Made by a program: the position numbers and the translations under genes
From: Bacteroidales bacterium
Lineage (GTDB): Bacteria > Bacteroidota > Bacteroidia > Bacteroidales > Muribaculaceae
Length of the DNA: 59,720 nt
Direction of reading: 5' to 3'
Assembly (NCBI GenBank): GCA_014800525.1
Contig: JAAVFV010000046.1
Span: forward strand, 1 to 59,720
Shown here: in pieces, positions 26,799-35,263 of the stretch
Layout of the letters: the number at the start of each line of letters is the position of its first letter
Numbering within the stretch: position 1 is the stretch's first letter
The notes under the pieces: model-generated
Seen by the model: only the letters and a program-made list of their open reading frames with translations
The model's database searches: none
What the model was told of the DNA's origin: nothing

Positions 26799-28061
26799 TT
26801 AATGGCTCCAGTGACGGCGTAAAGGATACTTCGTAGGCCGCAGGAGAAGGCGGAGGGAAGTGGAGTAAAACACGTAGTTCCAAAACCAATTGACGAGCAC
26901 ACTCAGTTTATTTCTCATTCCTAAGATAGAAATCAGATGGATGAAAAGCCATACAAACCAGGCAAAGAAACCGGAGAAGGAGAACTTCGGGAGATCGGCC
27001 ACGGCACGATTCTTACCGATTGTGGCCATCGAACCCTTATCATGATACCGGAAGGGGGTCTTGAATTCTCCGATATTCAGATTCCTGGCGAGATTACGCG
27101 CCTGCTGAATGGCAGGTTGCGCCATCTGAGGATGACCCTTCGGAGAAGCCTCGCTCTGAATAAGAGCGATATCTCCTACAGCGAATACATCATCCAGCCC
27201 CTTGACACGGTTGAAATCATCGCACACAATGCGGTTGCCGCGGCCGATCACCTCCTGAGGAAGTCCGGGAATGGGTTCACCCTTCACACCGGCAGTCCAT
27301 ATGAGGGTTTCGTAATATTCCTTATGGCCATCAGCGAAAGTGACCTGCTTATCGCTGTAGCTCTTCATAGTGGTGTTGAGGCGGACGTTGACCATCAGAT
27401 CCTGCAAACCCTTCAGAGCATTATCCTGCGACTTTTTACTCATAGCGCCTAACAGCGAAGGAGCACCCTCCACCAGAGTGATCGTGATATCATCCTGGGA
27501 AAGCTCCGGATACTCCTTAGGCACGATATACTTCTTCATCTCCCCGAGCGCACCGGCAATCTCAACACCCGAAGGTCCGCCACCGACCACAAGAAATGAC
27601 AGCAACTCCCGGCGGCGTACAGGATCCTTCTCCAGAGCACCGCGCTCAAGACGGTCGAGAACTTCATCACGGGTATGGGCCGCTTCAGCTATGGTCTTTA
27701 TTCCGAAAGTCTCCTTAGCCAGATTTTCCATCCCGAAATAATTGTTGGTGGCTCCGGCGGCTATAATCAGTTTATCATAAGGAATGGTTTCATAGCTGGT
27801 GGTGATAGTCTTATTGGCAAGATCCACATCCTTCACATGACCCATATGATACTCCACATTCTTCATCTTCTTCATCTCCCGGCGGAAGGGGAAACAGATA
27901 TTGGATTCTACCAGACCCGAAGAAGCAATCTGATAGAAGAGCGGAGGGAAAGCATGGAAATTATTTCGGTCGACAAGCGCGATCTCATATTTCGACTTAT
28001 CGAGATATTTACAAAGATTCAATCCGGCGAAACCGCCTCCAATTATCACTACTTTTTCCAT
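26799..28061 (-). CDS. Type II NADH dehydrogenase-like FAD oxidoreductase
   Basis: 420 residues from the ATG at 28061; the open frame extends further upstream, but the FAD-binding N-terminus MEKVVIIGGGFAGLNLCKYL marks the start. A second Rossmann motif VVGGGPSGVEIAGALGEM binds NAD(P)H, and the FAD site FAVGDIA occurs near residue 290. The C-terminal tail is aromatic and hydrophobic (FAWFVWLFIHLI), fitting monotopic membrane attachment. Expected reaction: transfer of electrons from NADH to menaquinone without proton pumping. Substrate identity is inferred from family resemblance. Upstream partner of the META lipoprotein gene. Confidence 0.85.
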   Translation of the reverse strand: MEKVVIIGGGFAGLNLCKYLDKSKYEIALVDRNNFHAFPPLFYQIASSGLVESNICFPFRREMKKMKNVEYHMGHVKDVDLANKTITTSYETIPYDKLIIAAGATNNYFGMENLAKETFGIKTIAEAAHTRDEVLDRLERGALEKDPVRRRELLSFLVVGGGPSGVEIAGALGEMKKYIVPKEYPELSQDDITITLVEGAPSLLGAMSKKSQDNALKGLQDLMVNVRLNTTMKSYSDKQVTFADGHKEYYETLIWTAGVKGEPIPGLPQEVIGRGNRIVCDDFNRVKGLDDVFAVGDIALIQSEASPKGHPQMAQPAIQQARNLARNLNIGEFKTPFRYHDKGSMATIGKNRAVADLPKFSFSGFFAWFVWLFIHLISILGMRNKLSVLVNWFWNYVFYSTSLRLLLRPTKYPLRRHWSH

Positions 28062-28254
28062 AAATAAGCAAGAATGAAAATCAGTAAGAAAGTGACAGGG
28101 TAAGCATCGGGCAGAGAAGTCTGACTGACACTTGCTCCCATCGGTAATTTCTATCGGCAGGGCATGATGCCCCACTAAATTCTAACATTTCTTAAACGGG
28201 AAATGTTGCAGGGAGTGGGAGGGAATAATCATGAGGGCGGAGGACTGAGGGAAA

Positions 28255-28290
28255 CCTACAGAGTCGGGACGGAAACAGCTTCGCGCTGAT
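28255..28290 (+). repeat. Dispersed intergenic repeat, copy E
   Basis: Same 28-bp core as copies A-D; the leading base block reads cctac instead of ccgac, so the small 5' hairpin is weakened here. Confidence 0.8.
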
Positions 28291-28377
28291 GGGAGAGAGT
28301 GGAGGGCGGTGAGCAGAGGCAAAGAGGGCGGAGTGGAAGGAAATATGAAGGATGGGAGATAAATTAAAAAAAGATTG

Positions 28378-28385
28378 TAAATTTG
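28378..28385 (+). promoter_or_regulatory. -7 box right before the TPR gene
   Basis: TAAATTTG ends 4 nt before the GTG start codon. The -33 region is not a good TTTG. If functional, transcription starts at or just after the start codon, giving an almost leaderless mRNA. Confidence 0.45.
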
Positions 28386-28389
28386 CGGT

Positions 28390-30477
28390 GTGAAATCTAT
28401 CTCCAAACAACATATAATCTCCAGCCTGAAAAACAGACTGCGTATCGGCGTGGCCACCGCACTTGCAATGTCGGCTATTGTCGGAGGGGCTCTGACCGCT
28501 GAAGCCCAAGTGAATGCCGAGCAATGTCTGACGATAGGAAAGAATGTACTTTCCATGGACGACTACATGCTCTCGATCCAATACTTCAATCAGGCTATAA
28601 AAGCAAAACCATATCTATCCGACCCTTACTTCTTCCGGGGGCTCGCAAAGCTCTATCTTGAAGACTATAAAGGGGCCGAAGAAGACTGCACTCTCGCTAT
28701 TGAACGCAATAAATTCAAGACTGAGAGCTATAAAGTGCGGGGCTTCGCGCGGCAATATCTCGGTAAAGACTCCCTTGCCATCGAAGACTATAAAATCGGC
28801 CTCGAATCCAATCCTCAAGATAAATATTTCCTCTTCTACAAAGCTGTGGCAGAGACTGAATTGCGTCGGCTAAAGGATGCTGACTCCACATTCTCCACCC
28901 TTCTGCGTCTATATCCCCGCTTTGATGAAGGAATAGGAGCCAGAGGAATGATGCGGGCCATAGCCGGAGATACCATCGGGGCATTGGCCGATCTTGATGA
29001 ATCGATCCGACTTTCGCCGGCCACCCTGAATCCCCGCCTTCAACGAGCCGAGATATTATCACGTCAGAAAAAATGGTCGGAAGCCATTGAGGATATGAAT
29101 CAGGCCATCATTCTCAAACCCCAGGAGACCGACTATTATCTCAACCGCGCCTACCTGCGTTATAACAACGATGACTTCTTCGGAGCCATGGCCGACTATA
29201 ACTATGCCCTGGAGTTACAACCATATAATTCCGCGGCCCTCTTCAACCGCGCCCTGCTCCGCTATGAAGTGAGAGACCTCGACCGGGCGGCCGCAGACTT
29301 CAAGGAAGTGTTGCGACTTGACCCCGACAACTTCCATGCCCGCTATAACCTCGGACTCGTGGATCTCGACCGTGCCAAATATCGTGAGGCCCTGGGGCAG
29401 TTTGGTGAGATTCTTAAGAAATACCCCCGATTCTATCCTGCCTACTATGCCCGGGCCGAAGCTTTCCAGAAGCTCGGTGACATGCGTTCGGCAATCCAGA
29501 ACGCAAATGAAGCGGAGACCCTCATCAAAAGATATGTCAAGAATCCCAAAGGATATAAACTCGACCGCCCGACGATTGTGGCCGGAAAGACAAATACCTC
29601 CGGGCATCTGGCCGGAGCAGATGATGACGAATCGGAGATGGAGGTGATGGAGCGATTCAATCAGCTTGTCACCGTAGGGGCTTCGGAGAATGCCCAGCTG
29701 TCGTATAACGAAAAGATAAAAGGACGGGTGCAGGACCGGGATTTACTTGTCCGTCCTGAGGACTCCTTCTCCCTGACATTCATAGCAGGGCCCCTGACCT
29801 TGCAGAACAGCTCGGCATACTTCCGCGAACTTGACGACTTCAACCGGCCCGGATACGTGAACGGCACGCTATATCTCGGATCCGGAGATCCCACACCCAA
29901 GGAGGAGAGTGATATGACGGCCATCTTCAATAAAGCCACATATTATCAGACCGTCATAAAGGAAGGCCAGGCCCAGCCGGCCGACTACCTTGCAGCAGCC
30001 GTGGCGCTGACTATGCTCCGCAACTATGATGAAGCGCTCGCGCTACTGGATGAAGTGATAGGGAAAGATCCGCGGTTTACCCTGGCCTATATTGCACGTG
30101 CATACGCAAGGACAGCCCGTGCCTCGATGATTCCCTCCGAAGCAGAGACAAAAAGCGATCCGCTGAGTCAGCAGATTGAGGCCCGACGTATTCAGGCCGC
30201 ACTCGCCGATTATGAAACGGCCCTCTCGCTTAATCCAAGACTGATATATGCGCGTTATAATCAGGGAAACATCTATTATAACCTGCACGACTATACCTCG
30301 GCCTTGCAATGCTATAGCGAAGCGTTGCGCCTTGATCCCGAATTCGGACAGGCCCTCTATAACCGAGGCCTGTGTTATCTCCAGATGGGGAATAAACGTC
30401 AGGCGTTCCTGGATCTCAGCAAAGCCGGAGAACTTGGCGTGCTGGCCAGCTACAATCTTCTGAAACGCATGAAATAA
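28390..30477 (+). CDS. Secreted tetratricopeptide repeat protein
   Basis: 695 residues from a GTG start, chosen because an in-frame stop lies at 28378-28380 and this start restores a full signal peptide (basic n-region, core IGVATALAMSAIVGGAL, cleavage after AEA). At least ten TPR units cover residues 45-400 and 520-690 (for example YYLNRAYLRYNNDDFFGAMADYN-type units). A region at about 405-500 without TPRs includes an acidic ADDDESE patch. It is probably a periplasmic scaffold for protein-protein contacts. No enzymatic motif. It stands alone between the repeat region and thrS. Confidence 0.75.
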   Translation: MKSISKQHIISSLKNRLRIGVATALAMSAIVGGALTAEAQVNAEQCLTIGKNVLSMDDYMLSIQYFNQAIKAKPYLSDPYFFRGLAKLYLEDYKGAEEDCTLAIERNKFKTESYKVRGFARQYLGKDSLAIEDYKIGLESNPQDKYFLFYKAVAETELRRLKDADSTFSTLLRLYPRFDEGIGARGMMRAIAGDTIGALADLDESIRLSPATLNPRLQRAEILSRQKKWSEAIEDMNQAIILKPQETDYYLNRAYLRYNNDDFFGAMADYNYALELQPYNSAALFNRALLRYEVRDLDRAAADFKEVLRLDPDNFHARYNLGLVDLDRAKYREALGQFGEILKKYPRFYPAYYARAEAFQKLGDMRSAIQNANEAETLIKRYVKNPKGYKLDRPTIVAGKTNTSGHLAGADDDESEMEVMERFNQLVTVGASENAQLSYNEKIKGRVQDRDLLVRPEDSFSLTFIAGPLTLQNSSAYFRELDDFNRPGYVNGTLYLGSGDPTPKEESDMTAIFNKATYYQTVIKEGQAQPADYLAAAVALTMLRNYDEALALLDEVIGKDPRFTLAYIARAYARTARASMIPSEAETKSDPLSQQIEARRIQAALADYETALSLNPRLIYARYNQGNIYYNLHDYTSALQCYSEALRLDPEFGQALYNRGLCYLQMGNKRQAFLDLSKAGELGVLASYNLLKRMK

Positions 30478-30558
30478 TCAGTCGGAAGATAAAATATAGA
30501 TGAAAGAAAAGGGATGGAAGTGAAGAGATGTGAAATAAGGGAATGATAGGGGATATAT

Positions 30559-30590
30559 TTTGGTTATGTGGTAAACTTTTATTATATTTG
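30559..30590 (+). promoter_or_regulatory. Bacteroidota-type promoter of thrS-infC-rpmI-rplT
   Basis: TTTG (30559-30562), 20 nt, TATATTTG (30583-30590). It predicts a start near 30597 and a leader of about 90 nt before thrS. Confidence 0.8.
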
Positions 30591-30687
30591 CGCGATTTAG
30601 TGTCGCTGCATCTGAAATAAATGAAATAGAGTGGAGGATTCAGCGCGCGAATCAAAGTCAAAAAGACCACAGATAAGAGAAATCAAT

Positions 30688-32640
30688 ATGATTAATATAA
30701 CTTTCCCCGACGGCAGCGTCAAGCAATTTGAGGCAGGTATCACTCCTTTTCAGGTAGCGGAGAGCATTTCACCGCGTTTTGCGGCTGATGTTCTTGCCGC
30801 TAAAGTAAACGGAGCGGAATGGGATATCTCGCGTCCGATCTCCGAAGATGCATCAATAGAGCTCTTTAAATGGGATTCCCCCGAAGGGAAACATGCCTTC
30901 TGGCATTCATCAGCGCATCTTCTGGCTGAAGCACTTCAGGAACTCTATCCGGGAGTGAAATTCGGTATCGGTCCGGCCATTGAAAACGGCTTCTATTATG
31001 ATATCGATCCGGGAGAGCATAAGATCACATCGGAGGATTTTCCGAAGATTGAGAAGAAGATGGCGGAGATTGTGCAGCGTAAGGAAAATATCGTACGCTC
31101 CGATATCTCCAAGGCCGACGCCCTGAAAGCCTTCGGCGACAGAGGCGAGACATATAAATGTGAGCTCATCAGCGAGCTTGAGGATGGAAAGATCACTACC
31201 TATACACAGGGAGCCTTTACAGACCTCTGCCGTGGCCCGCACCTTCCCAATACTGCTCCGATCAAGGCCGTTAAGATTCTTTCACTCGCCGGAGCCTACT
31301 GGCGTGGCGATGAGAAGCGCGATCAGCTCGTGCGTGTATATGGTATTTCCTTCCCGAAGAAGAAGATGCTCGACGAATATCTCGCTCTTCTTGAGGAGGC
31401 AAAGAAGCGCGACCACCGCAAACTTGGTAAGGAGATGGAACTTTTCGCCTTCTCCCAGACCGTAGGCCAGGGTCTTCCTTTGTGGTTGCCCAAGGGAGCT
31501 GCGCTTCGCGACCGTCTGGAGCAGTTTCTTCGCAAGATTCAGAAGGAATACGGCTATCTGCAGGTGATCACTCCCCATATCGGTAACAAGCAGCTTTATG
31601 TCACTTCCGGCCACTGGGCAAAATATGGTAAGGATTCCTTCCAGCCCATTCATACTCCGGAGGAAGGCGAAGAATATATGCTCAAACCGATGAACTGTCC
31701 TCACCATTGTGAAATCTACAAGACTTCACCCCGAAGCTACCGCGACCTTCCGTTGCGACTTGCAGAATTCGGTACCGTCTACCGCTATGAGCAGAGTGGT
31801 GAGCTCCACGGCCTGACACGTGTGCGCGGATTTACTCAGGATGATGCTCATATCTTCTGCGCTCCCGAGCAGATTAAGGATGAGTTCCTGAAGGTGATGG
31901 ATATTATCCTCTACATCTTCAATGCACTTGATTTCAAGAACTTCGAGGCCCAGATTTCACTTCGCGACCCGAAGAATACTTCAAAATATATCGGCTCTGA
32001 CGAAAACTGGCACCTTGCCGAGCAGGCAATCATCGAGGCATGTGCGGAGAAGGGCCTGAATGCCCGTCAGGTGGAAGGCGAGGCTGCCTTCTATGGCCCG
32101 AAACTCGACTTTATGGTTAAGGATGCCATCGGGCGCCGCTGGCAGCTCGGAACAATTCAGGTGGATTACAATCTTCCGGAGCGTTTCGGCCTGGAATATA
32201 CCGGCTCCGACAACCAGAAGCATCGTCCGGTGATGATTCATCGTGCGCCGTTCGGTTCGATGGAACGCTTTGTGGCCGTTCTTCTTGAGCATACAGCAGG
32301 AAAACTTCCCCTCTGGCTCATTCCGGAGCAGTGTGTGGTGCTTCCGATCAGCGAGAAGTACAACGATTATGCCCGTAAGGTAGTGAAAGAACTCGACCGT
32401 GAGGGAGTACGTGCCATTATCGACGACCGTAACGAGAAAATCGGTAAGAAGATTCGCGACAACGAGCTTAAAAAGATTCCCTATCTGCTCATTGTAGGAG
32501 AGAAAGAGGCCGAAAATGGAGAGGTAGCCGTAAGAAAACAGGGCGAAGGTGATAAAGGAACGATGAAAATTCGTAACTTTGCAGACGAAATTAACGCAGA
32601 GGTCGTAGCGAGCACCACAATGCCGGGGTCCGAGGACTAA
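30688..32640 (+). CDS. thrS: Threonyl-tRNA synthetase
   Basis: 650 residues from the ATG at 30688 ([10 protein letters not shown]), which matches the usual start of the TGS domain; an upstream in-frame start at 30631 only adds a charged extension. Order: TGS (1-62); editing domain with HSSAH (His73, His77) and DLCRGPH; class II core with zinc ligand Cys337 in [10 protein letters not shown], motif 2 around [13 protein letters not shown], motif 3 [11 protein letters not shown]; anticodon-binding domain (about 545-640). It charges tRNA-Thr and edits Ser-tRNA-Thr. It heads a thrS-infC-rpmI-rplT cluster, a classic translation operon. Confidence 0.97.
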   Translation: MINITFPDGSVKQFEAGITPFQVAESISPRFAADVLAAKVNGAEWDISRPISEDASIELFKWDSPEGKHAFWHSSAHLLAEALQELYPGVKFGIGPAIENGFYYDIDPGEHKITSEDFPKIEKKMAEIVQRKENIVRSDISKADALKAFGDRGETYKCELISELEDGKITTYTQGAFTDLCRGPHLPNTAPIKAVKILSLAGAYWRGDEKRDQLVRVYGISFPKKKMLDEYLALLEEAKKRDHRKLGKEMELFAFSQTVGQGLPLWLPKGAALRDRLEQFLRKIQKEYGYLQVITPHIGNKQLYVTSGHWAKYGKDSFQPIHTPEEGEEYMLKPMNCPHHCEIYKTSPRSYRDLPLRLAEFGTVYRYEQSGELHGLTRVRGFTQDDAHIFCAPEQIKDEFLKVMDIILYIFNALDFKNFEAQISLRDPKNTSKYIGSDENWHLAEQAIIEACAEKGLNARQVEGEAAFYGPKLDFMVKDAIGRRWQLGTIQVDYNLPERFGLEYTGSDNQKHRPVMIHRAPFGSMERFVAVLLEHTAGKLPLWLIPEQCVVLPISEKYNDYARKVVKELDREGVRAIIDDRNEKIGKKIRDNELKKIPYLLIVGEKEAENGEVAVRKQGEGDKGTMKIRNFADEINAEVVASTTMPGSED

Positions 32641-32711
32641 ACCGTGGCGCCGATGTGGAGATAGATACGATCCGGCACAAACATAAGAATAAGAACACAG
32701 AGAGACACTGA

Positions 32712-33425
32712 ATGGAGAAAAAACCGCAATTCAGCGGCCCTCGCCGTCCGATGGGCGGAGGGGGAACGCGACCGGGTCAGCGCAACCGCCGAGGTAACGA
32801 CAAGAATAGCCGCGACCCTTATGTGATCAACGAGCATATCCGCGCCCGCGAGGTGCGTTTGGTAGGCGATAATGTCGAACAGGGGATCTATCCTCTTGAT
32901 AAGGCATTGAAGATAGCTGCCGAACAGGAGCTCGACCTGATCGAGATTTCTCCGAATGCGGAGCCCCCCGTGTGCCGGATCCTCGACTATCAGAAGTTCC
33001 TCTATCAGCAGAAGAAGCGCCAGAAGGAGCAGAAAGCCAAGGCTGCCAAGGTGGTGGTTAAAGAGATCCGTTTCGGACCTCAGACTGATGACCATGACTA
33101 TAATTTCAAGCTCAAGCATGCCGTGGGCTTCCTTAAGGAGGGTTCCAAGGTTAAGGCATATGTATTCTTCCGTGGCCGTTCGATTCTCTTCAAGGAACAG
33201 GGAGAAGTGTTGCTTCTCCGCTTTGCCAATGATCTTGAGGAATATGGCAAGGTAGAGATGATGCCTGTGCTTGAGGGTAAGCGTATGACCATCATGCTCA
33301 CGCCCCTGAAGCCCGCCGTGAAGAAAGAGACTCCGAAGGAGGACGGCGAGAAGAAAGCCAAGGGAAACAAGGCTCCTAAGGAGGAAACTCCGAAAGAAGC
33401 CGAGAAGACCGACGGAGCTGAATAA
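32712..33425 (+). CDS. infC: Translation initiation factor IF-3
   Basis: 237 residues with an ordinary ATG start (not the AUU/AUC autoregulatory start known from E. coli). A basic Gly/Arg N-terminal extension of about 35 residues precedes the N-domain ([16 protein letters not shown]) and C-domain ([33 protein letters not shown]). A long Lys/Glu/Pro tail (about 200-237) extends past the usual end and is common in Bacteroidota. It binds the 30S subunit and checks start-codon pairing. It lies 71 nt after thrS. A hairpin follows at 33446-33479. Confidence 0.95.
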   Translation: MEKKPQFSGPRRPMGGGGTRPGQRNRRGNDKNSRDPYVINEHIRAREVRLVGDNVEQGIYPLDKALKIAAEQELDLIEISPNAEPPVCRILDYQKFLYQQKKRQKEQKAKAAKVVVKEIRFGPQTDDHDYNFKLKHAVGFLKEGSKVKAYVFFRGRSILFKEQGEVLLLRFANDLEEYGKVEMMPVLEGKRMTIMLTPLKPAVKKETPKEDGEKKAKGNKAPKEETPKEAEKTDGAE

Positions 33426-33445
33426 AACAGACCATAAAACGGTTT

Positions 33446-33479
33446 CGTGTTCCTGAGTCTCTACCGACTCGGGAACACG
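33446..33479 (+). other. Hairpin between infC and rpmI
   Basis: Fourteen-bp arms cgtgttcctgagtc / gactcgggaacacg (one G-T pair) with loop tctacc. No U-run follows, so it is more likely an mRNA processing or stability element than a terminator. Confidence 0.7.
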
Positions 33480-33563
33480 GAGCTGGATTTGAGAAATAAA
33501 AAATAGGGACCGTAGGCACACCGTGCCGAGGTGCGATTAGAAACAACTAAATTTTTTTCAAAA

Positions 33564-33761
33564 ATGCCAAAGGTAAAGACCAATGCCGCGTCAAAGAAGC
33601 GTTTTGCGCTCACCGGCACAGGGAAAATCAAGCGTAAACACGCTTATCACAGCCACATCCTTACAAAGAAGACCAAGAAGCGTAAGCGTAACCTTGATCA
33701 CACTACTCTCGTAGCAGACGCTAACATCAAGCAGGTTCGCGAGCTCCTTAACCTTCGCTAA
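33564..33761 (+). CDS. rpmI: 50S ribosomal protein L35
   Basis: 65 residues from the ATG at 33564 ([20 protein letters not shown]), the family's invariant start; a GTG at 33531 in the same frame is rejected. Very basic, with [19 protein letters not shown]. It sits between infC and rplT, as in most bacteria. Confidence 0.97.
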   Translation: MPKVKTNAASKKRFALTGTGKIKRKHAYHSHILTKKTKKRKRNLDHTTLVADANIKQVRELLNLR

Positions 33762-33916
33762 GGAATGGTCGATCCCTTCTACAGGAGGGGGAAGGCCGAA
33801 AGCTGGTAAGATACCCTATCAAGCTTTACAAATTTTTTTATTAACCGAATGCGCAGCTTTGAAAGAGCAAATTAAAGAATAGAAATTGCCGCTGACATTC
33901 AAAAAATCAAAAAAAG
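33762..33916 (+). other. rpmI-rplT spacer with weak hairpin and T-run
   Basis: 155 nt, unusually long for two ribosomal genes of one operon. It includes aaagct/aagcttt arms (about 33798-33828) followed by a T7 run, which could act as an attenuator or an L20-responsive site. Only suggestive. Confidence 0.35.
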
Positions 33917-34264
33917 ATGCCAAGATCAGTAAATCACGTAGCTTCCAGAGCTAAAAGAAAGAAAATCCTCAAACTTACCCGCGGTTATTATGGCAGCCGC
34001 CGCAATGTATGGACTGTAGCCAAGAACACTTGGGAGAAAGGTCTTACTTATGCTTACCGCGACCGTAAGCAGAAGAAGCGTAACTTCCGCGCTCTCTGGA
34101 TCCAGCGTATCAACGCTGCAGCCAGAATGGAGGATCTCTCTTATTCTAAGCTCATGGGCCTTATCCACAAGGCAGGTATCGAGATCAACCGTAAGGTTCT
34201 CGCTGAGCTCGCAGTAAATAATCCCGCAGCTTTCAAGGCTATCGTGGATCAGGTGAAGAAGTAA
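33917..34264 (+). CDS. rplT: 50S ribosomal protein L20
   Basis: 115 residues: [20 protein letters not shown], then [20 protein letters not shown] and RRINAAAR-type ([19 protein letters not shown]) helices of L20. It binds 23S rRNA early in 50S assembly and in other bacteria represses its own operon. It is followed by a strong terminator. Confidence 0.97.
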   Translation: MPRSVNHVASRAKRKKILKLTRGYYGSRRNVWTVAKNTWEKGLTYAYRDRKQKKRNFRALWIQRINAAARMEDLSYSKLMGLIHKAGIEINRKVLAELAVNNPAAFKAIVDQVKK

Positions 34265-34285
34265 TATTGCTTCCACCGTCACTCA

Positions 34286-34331
34286 AAGCCAGGAATCATC
34301 CCACGAGGGATATTTCCTGGCTTCTTTTTTA
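34286..34331 (+). terminator. Terminator of the thrS-rplT operon
   Basis: aagccaggaa / ttcctggctt arms with an internal small hairpin, followed by cttttttat. Two 23-24-bp direct repeats (ttatctcctcaccc, aacctcata) follow at 34329-34375. Confidence 0.85.
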
Positions 34332-34427
34332 TCTCCTCACCCAACCTCATATTATCTCCTCACCCCAACCTCATAATTCAATGCAGCGGCTTTAGAGTGG
34401 CTGCAAAACACGACTAATCTTAACACC

Positions 34428-35078
34428 ATGAATCTGAGATGTATCACGCGCGACCCTTTTGAATTGCCGGATGATATTGTGAATTATCTCGAGGAGAAAG
34501 CGGAGATAGTGACTTTCCGGAAGAATGAATCAATCATTACTCCCGGAGAGGAAAACACTCCTGTCTATTTTCTAAGCGCCGGACTGTCAAGAATGGTTTA
34601 TCCTCCTAAAGTTGCCGGAGAAAGAGAAGAGACCATATTATTCGGAGAGGCCGGAAATATGGCTACTTCTGTTTCAAATTTCATATTAGGACTTCCCGCG
34701 GTGATGGGAGTAATGGCCGTGACACCGGTGAAGGCATATAAGATAGATGCTAATGTGATTAAAGACCTATATAACAGAAATCATATATTTTGCAGGTGGA
34801 TGATGGAGATAGCCATAAAACAGCTGGCACATCTTGAAATCCGGCATACCTACTTTACCTCAAACGACCCCTACCAACGTTTCATAGACTTCATTCGATT
34901 CAAGCCTAAATCTTATCTCCGACGCGTACCAGGCTATATGATTGCATCCTATCTCTCTATTCCTCCTAATGAATATTCAAGAATTAAAGAAAGATATGAA
35001 GCGGAACATCTGAATGTTTCATACGATAAGGAGTTCCTGGATGCAGTCGGTCTTACAGGATTTGCTCCGGAAGAATAA
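34428..35078 (+). CDS. Crp/Fnr family transcriptional regulator
   Basis: 216 residues. A cyclic-nucleotide-binding-like beta domain (about 15-115; ESIITPGEENTPVYFLSAG, then FGEAGNMATS) lacks the Arg-Ser/Thr phosphate-binding pair typical of cAMP binders, so the ligand is unclear. It is followed by a dimer helix and a winged-helix DNA-binding end (about 165-195; VPGYMIASYLSIPPNEYSRIK). Bacteroidota have many such regulators of unknown inducer. It stands alone, 185 nt before the C10 peptidase, whose upstream palindrome (35165-35210) could be a target; that is speculation. Confidence 0.85.
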   Translation: MNLRCITRDPFELPDDIVNYLEEKAEIVTFRKNESIITPGEENTPVYFLSAGLSRMVYPPKVAGEREETILFGEAGNMATSVSNFILGLPAVMGVMAVTPVKAYKIDANVIKDLYNRNHIFCRWMMEIAIKQLAHLEIRHTYFTSNDPYQRFIDFIRFKPKSYLRRVPGYMIASYLSIPPNEYSRIKERYEAEHLNVSYDKEFLDAVGLTGFAPEE

Positions 35079-35155
35079 CACTGTTAACGAAGTTTAAAAC
35101 GCAATGATATGTGTTAAAATCCTCATTAATTAACATATATTAACTGACATTTATT

Positions 35156-35185
35156 TTTGAATATTGCCCGGCTTGTGTAATTTTA
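35156..35185 (+). promoter_or_regulatory. Possible promoter of the C10 peptidase-LRR pair
   Basis: TTTG (35156-35159), 18 nt, TAATTTTA (35178-35185). Spacing is slightly short and the -7 box deviates at its last base. The -7 box lies inside the loop side of the palindrome at 35165-35210. Confidence 0.4.
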
Positions 35186-35210
35186 GTCTACCAAATTAAC
35201 AAGCCGGGCA
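35165..35210. promoter_or_regulatory. Long palindrome upstream of the C10 peptidase
   Basis: Twelve-bp perfect arms (tgcccggcttgt / acaagccgggca) enclose a further 6-bp pairing (taattt/aaatta) after one bulged G, loop tagtctacc. It could be an operator or, if transcribed, a strong mRNA hairpin. No U-run follows. Confidence 0.7.
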
Positions 35211-35263
35211 CTGGTGTGTGCCGGCGATTTGGAATATGACTAACTACTTATATTACCGCGCAC

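Larger units (their letters stand above)
28062..28389. other. Divergent intergenic region with dispersed repeat copy E
   Basis: 328 bp between the oxidoreductase (minus) and the TPR gene (plus). It contains a small hairpin near 28157-28171 (gggcatcatgccc), the repeat copy at 28255-28290 and the -7 box at 28378-28385. No credible ORF. Confidence 0.6.

Noticed and set aside
32637-33521. 294-codon open frame on the minus strand, Leu-rich
   Set aside because: Shadow of infC, produced by its Lys/Glu-rich codons read in reverse.
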